In this document: positions 61,358-64,000 of the stretch, in pieces
Layout: each line of letters starts with the position of its first letter
How positions within the stretch are numbered: position 1 is the stretch's first letter
Assembly: GCA_016711805.1 (NCBI GenBank)
Contig: JADJSH010000017.1
Location: 1-64,000, forward strand
Reading direction: 5' to 3'
Origin: Bacteroidota bacterium
GTDB lineage: Bacteria; Bacteroidota; Bacteroidia; B-17B0; Aurantibacillaceae
DNA: 64,000 nucleotides
Notes under the pieces: model-generated
Seen by the model: the letters and a program-made list of their open reading frames with translations, nothing else
The model's database searches: none
What the model was told of the DNA's origin: nothing
Translations under genes and position numbers: made by a program

Positions 61358-62158
61358 ATGAACTTCTTTACAGGATTTTTTAAAGCTATCGGCAATTGTT
61401 TCAAAGGGTTTAGTTTACTTTTTGAAAAAGGTTTATGGCCTTACTTATTCTATTCGGTGGGCTTGTGGTTATTAATGTGGATAGGCAGTATTTGGGTATT
61501 TGCCGAAATAGCTTCGCAATTAGCTAACTACCTAAACCACCAATTAAATTTTGAAGAAATACCTGATTCTGGTACTATTTTATCTTTTGCTAAACCTTTT
61601 CTAACAGGTTATTTTAGTTTCATAATGACCTGGGTATTTAAAATTATCTTTTGGTTTATATCCAGCACCTTTACTAAATACTTAGTTTTAATAGCCCTCT
61701 CCCCTCTATTTGCGTTGCTATCCGAATCGGTTGAAGAAAAAACAAATGGCAAAAATTATCCTTTCACTTTTCCGCAATTAATAAAAGACATTGGAAGAGG
61801 TATTGCAATTAGTTTAAGAAACATGCTCTTAGAATATTTTTTCATTATCACTGGATTTATAATTACAATCCTTTTTCCGCCATTAGTTATTGTTACAGGC
61901 CCTTTATTAATGATTATTTCTTGGTACTTTATAGGTTTTACAATGTTGGACTATAATTTTGAAAGACATAAAATGACTATTTCAGAAAGCGTAAAATTTA
62001 CTCGCAAAAACATTGGCTTAGCTTGTGGCATTGGTTTAGTTTACACCGTATTTATGTGGTTACCGTTTTTTATTGGTTTAATGTTTGGTCCCGCTTTAGC
62101 AGTGGTTGGAGCAACTCTGAGTTTTTTAGAACTAAAACAAAAACAAACTGTTATATAA
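61358..62158 (+). CDS. EI24/CysZ-like integral membrane protein
   Basis: 266 residues. FFTGFFKAIGNCFKGFSLLFEKGLWPYLFYSV (region) is the EI24 entry. Several hydrophobic helices follow (YFSFIMTWVFKIIFWFISS; YFFIITGFIITILFPPLVIVTGPLLMI), with the conserved FTMLDYNFERHKMTISESVKFTRKN loop. CysZ members of the family import sulfate; others have no proven role. It is followed 3 bp later by mqnA and 25 bp after that by a dehydrogenase gene, so a three-gene operon is likely. Confidence 0.8.
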   Translation: MNFFTGFFKAIGNCFKGFSLLFEKGLWPYLFYSVGLWLLMWIGSIWVFAEIASQLANYLNHQLNFEEIPDSGTILSFAKPFLTGYFSFIMTWVFKIIFWFISSTFTKYLVLIALSPLFALLSESVEEKTNGKNYPFTFPQLIKDIGRGIAISLRNMLLEYFFIITGFIITILFPPLVIVTGPLLMIISWYFIGFTMLDYNFERHKMTISESVKFTRKNIGLACGIGLVYTVFMWLPFFIGLMFGPALAVVGATLSFLELKQKQTVI

Positions 62159-62161
62159 TAC

Positions 62162-62896
62162 ATGCAACATTCTGTATCCATCGTTAACTATTATAACACC
62201 ACGCCATTTTTATACGGAATTAATCATTCTGATTTTTTATCTCAGATAATATTAGAATCAGATATCCCTAGTGTGTGTGCTCAAAAATTAAAAAACAAAC
62301 AAGTAGAAATTGGCTTAGTACCAGTGGCTATTTTGCCTGAATTAGAAAGCTACCAAATTATCACCGATTATTGTATTGGGGCTGTTGGAAAAGTAGATAG
62401 TGTGAAATTATTTTCAGAAAAACCTTTAGAAGAATTGACACATGTATTATTAGATTATCAATCCAAAACATCAGTAACTTTAGTACAAGTTTTAAATAAA
62501 CATTTTTGGAAAAAAAATATTCAGTTCATTAACGCTACAGAAGGTTTTGAAAAACAGATTTCTGGAACAACTGGAGCAGTTATTATTGGCGATAGAACCT
62601 TTGGATTAACCTCTCATCCTTATCAATACGACTTAGCTGAAGAATGGCAAAAATTTACCGGTTTACCTTTTGTGTTTGCTTGTTGGGTAAGTAATGTGCT
62701 ATTAGAAGAAAGTTTTATTAATGAATTCAATAAAACGCTAGCCTTTGGTGTTGATCATATTGAAGAAGCTGTGATAGAAAAACCAAATCAAGCGCTAGGA
62801 ATTCATGCGTTAGATTATTTGAAAAATAAAATTTCATACAACTTAGATTCTGATAAAAGAAAAGCTTTAGAGAAGTTTTTAGAATTGATGAAGTAA
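62162..62896 (+). CDS. mqnA: Menaquinone biosynthesis protein MqnA (chorismate dehydratase)
   Basis: 244 residues of the periplasmic-binding-protein-like fold used by MqnA and MqnD. SIVNYYNTTPFLYGI is the chorismate-pocket start, and LKNKQVEIGLVPVAILPE, VLLDYQSKTSVTLVQVL, AVIIGDRTFGL and KFTGLPFVFACWVS are family segments. MqnA removes water from chorismate to give 3-enolpyruvylbenzoate, the entry to the futalosine route of menaquinone, the quinone that would also accept electrons from PyrD. Confidence 0.88.
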   Translation: MQHSVSIVNYYNTTPFLYGINHSDFLSQIILESDIPSVCAQKLKNKQVEIGLVPVAILPELESYQIITDYCIGAVGKVDSVKLFSEKPLEELTHVLLDYQSKTSVTLVQVLNKHFWKKNIQFINATEGFEKQISGTTGAVIIGDRTFGLTSHPYQYDLAEEWQKFTGLPFVFACWVSNVLLEESFINEFNKTLAFGVDHIEEAVIEKPNQALGIHALDYLKNKISYNLDSDKRKALEKFLELMK

Positions 62897-62921
62897 TTTT
62901 AATTTTCCTACATTTACATTA

Positions 62922-63890
62922 ATGAAAGCTTCCATCTATACACAGTATGGTCCACCAAGCGTACTTCAAATTAAAGAAGTTGCAAAGCCAATTCCTAAGC
63001 ATAATGAAGTTTTAGTAAAAATTCATGCTACTACTGTTAATAGAACAGATATTGCTTTTAGAAAACCAGACCATTTTATTAATAGATTGTTTAATGGTTT
63101 GTTAAAACCAAAAAAACAAATACTTGGGACTGAGTTTGCAGGAGAAATTGAAGCTATTGGTGATAATGTAACAACATTTAAAGTTGGCGACCAAGTATTT
63201 GGAATAAATACGATGGCCTTTAGCACTCATGCGGAGTACGTATGTATACCCGAACATAAATCTATTGGGCACAAACCAAATAATATGACATTTATGGAAG
63301 CTGCAGCTGTTTGCGAAGGCTTTATATTTGCCAATAATTACGTAAAATGCATCGACTTTAAAACTTCTACAAAAATTTTAATAAATGGCGCTTCTGGTTC
63401 TATTGGTTCTGCAGCATTGCAATTAGCAAAATATTATGGAGCCAAACATATCACCGCAGTTTGCAGTACAAAAAATATTGAATTGATAAAAACGTTGGGT
63501 GCCAATGAAGTTATTGATTACACAAAAAACGATTTCACACAAATAACCCAACAATTTAACGTAGTGTTAGATGCTGTAGGCAAAAGCACATTTTTTAAGT
63601 GTAAACACCTCCTAATAAACGACGGTGTATATTTTTCAAGCGAATTAGGGCCCTACTCTCAAAATATTTTTTTGGCGCTCATCACTCCTTTTTTCAGAAA
63701 TCGAAAAGTGAAATTCCCAATCCCTACTGATAGTAAAAAAGACATTGAGTTCTTAAAGAATATTATTGAGGCAGGAAAATATAAAGCCATTATCGATAAA
63801 ACCTATCCAATCTCTCAAATTGTAGAAGCCACAACTTATGTTGAAACTGGAGAAAAAACAGGGAATGTAGTGATTACAATCATGGATTAA
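62922..63890 (+). CDS. Medium-chain dehydrogenase/reductase (quinone-oxidoreductase-like)
   Basis: 322 residues. The GroES-like N-terminal domain (NEVLVKIHATTVNRTDIAFRKP, ILGTEFAGEIEAIGDNVTTFKVGDQVFG as regions) is followed by a Rossmann domain with INGASGSIGSAALQLAKYYGA and GANEVIDYTKNDF. Structural-zinc Cys residues are absent, which places it with zinc-independent quinone or enoyl reductases that use NADPH. The substrate is unknown. Third gene after EI24 and mqnA. Confidence 0.85.
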   Translation: MKASIYTQYGPPSVLQIKEVAKPIPKHNEVLVKIHATTVNRTDIAFRKPDHFINRLFNGLLKPKKQILGTEFAGEIEAIGDNVTTFKVGDQVFGINTMAFSTHAEYVCIPEHKSIGHKPNNMTFMEAAAVCEGFIFANNYVKCIDFKTSTKILINGASGSIGSAALQLAKYYGAKHITAVCSTKNIELIKTLGANEVIDYTKNDFTQITQQFNVVLDAVGKSTFFKCKHLLINDGVYFSSELGPYSQNIFLALITPFFRNRKVKFPIPTDSKKDIEFLKNIIEAGKYKAIIDKTYPISQIVEATTYVETGEKTGNVVITIMD

Positions 63891-63954
63891 GTTCCCACAT
63901 TTTCCCCTTTTTTTCTTCTATAAAATCCCTATCTTTAAGGGTTATTTAACCTCT

Positions 63955-64000
63955 ATGAAGAAATCATTTCTACTCCTATTATTGGCTTTCATTTCTGTTT
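63955..64000 (+). CDS. Start of an exported protein, cut by the window edge
   Basis: ATG at 63955 opens MKKSFLLLLLAFISV, the start of a signal peptide. TATCTTTA at 63930-63937 is one base from the -7 consensus. Only 15 codons are visible. Confidence 0.55.
   Translation, partial: MKKSFLLLLLAFISV

Noticed and set aside
1..64000. CRISPR arrays, rRNA, tRNA, prophage
   Set aside because: No regular direct-repeat/spacer pattern, no rRNA-like or tRNA-like stretches, and no phage structural genes were seen by eye; a covariance-model scan could still find small RNAs.

Overview
The window is low-GC DNA that reads as a Bacteroidota (Flavobacteriia/Sphingobacteriia-like) chromosome. The evidence is the type IX secretion translocon SprA, four cargo proteins with C-terminal type IX sorting domains, many lipoproteins, TAnnTTTG promoter boxes, MqnA of the futalosine menaquinone route, and TTG starts. 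No rRNA, tRNA or CRISPR array was seen.

Layout. 0-8 kb: two T9SS cargo proteins, a 3-hydroxyacyl-CoA dehydrogenase, a tandemly duplicated lipoprotein pair, an HTTM membrane protein and a methyltransferase. 8-19 kb: mostly minus-strand genes, including a membrane-fused spermidine-synthase-like protein, a GH3/beta-lactamase two-domain protein, a kelch T9SS protein, an NlpC/P60 lipoprotein, a PAP2-like protein and lipoproteins. 18.5-31 kb: core genes marC, pyrD, an HMG-CoA-lyase-like gene, a TrmH-type methyltransferase, sprA, ruvA and plsY. 31.4-39.9 kb: an accessory block of unrelated genes (unknown exported protein, HEAT/LRV repeat protein, serine hydrolase, AraC regulator, a four-part PfpI/NTF2/beta-lactamase/TPR fusion, SnoaL-like protein, unknown lipoprotein). 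These genes are separated by related intergenic repeats of about 170-210 bp, giving a cassette-like architecture. 39.9-52.8 kb: three tandem Cys-rich mini-lipoproteins, then aromatic catabolism. hmgA-hpd and haao-kmo-kynA-U32-ferredoxin are all minus strand and perhaps one transcription unit. An OsmC/thioredoxin/rhodanese cluster and paaABCD follow. 52.8-64 kb: yqeY, tag, mtfA, a Nif3-like gene, a zinc-ribbon gene, a subtilase, a Cys/Met transsulfuration enzyme, mqnA and others.

Genes working together. The aromatic block supplies the oxygen-dependent ring-attack steps for tryptophan (TDO, KMO, 3-HAO), tyrosine (HPPD, homogentisate dioxygenase) and phenylacetate (PaaABCD). The two intact promoter regions (hmgA and paaA) share a nearly identical Crp/Fnr-like motif. 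This suggests one regulator for several oxygenase operons.

Sequence quality. About 13 apparent frameshifts, almost all a one-base gain or loss in a short homopolymer, break nine genes whose reading is otherwise continuous. In addition, 44960-45310 is an implausible poly-C/G/T stretch. Both look like sequencing or assembly error, so I annotate the broken genes as single coding sequences with a noted frame break.
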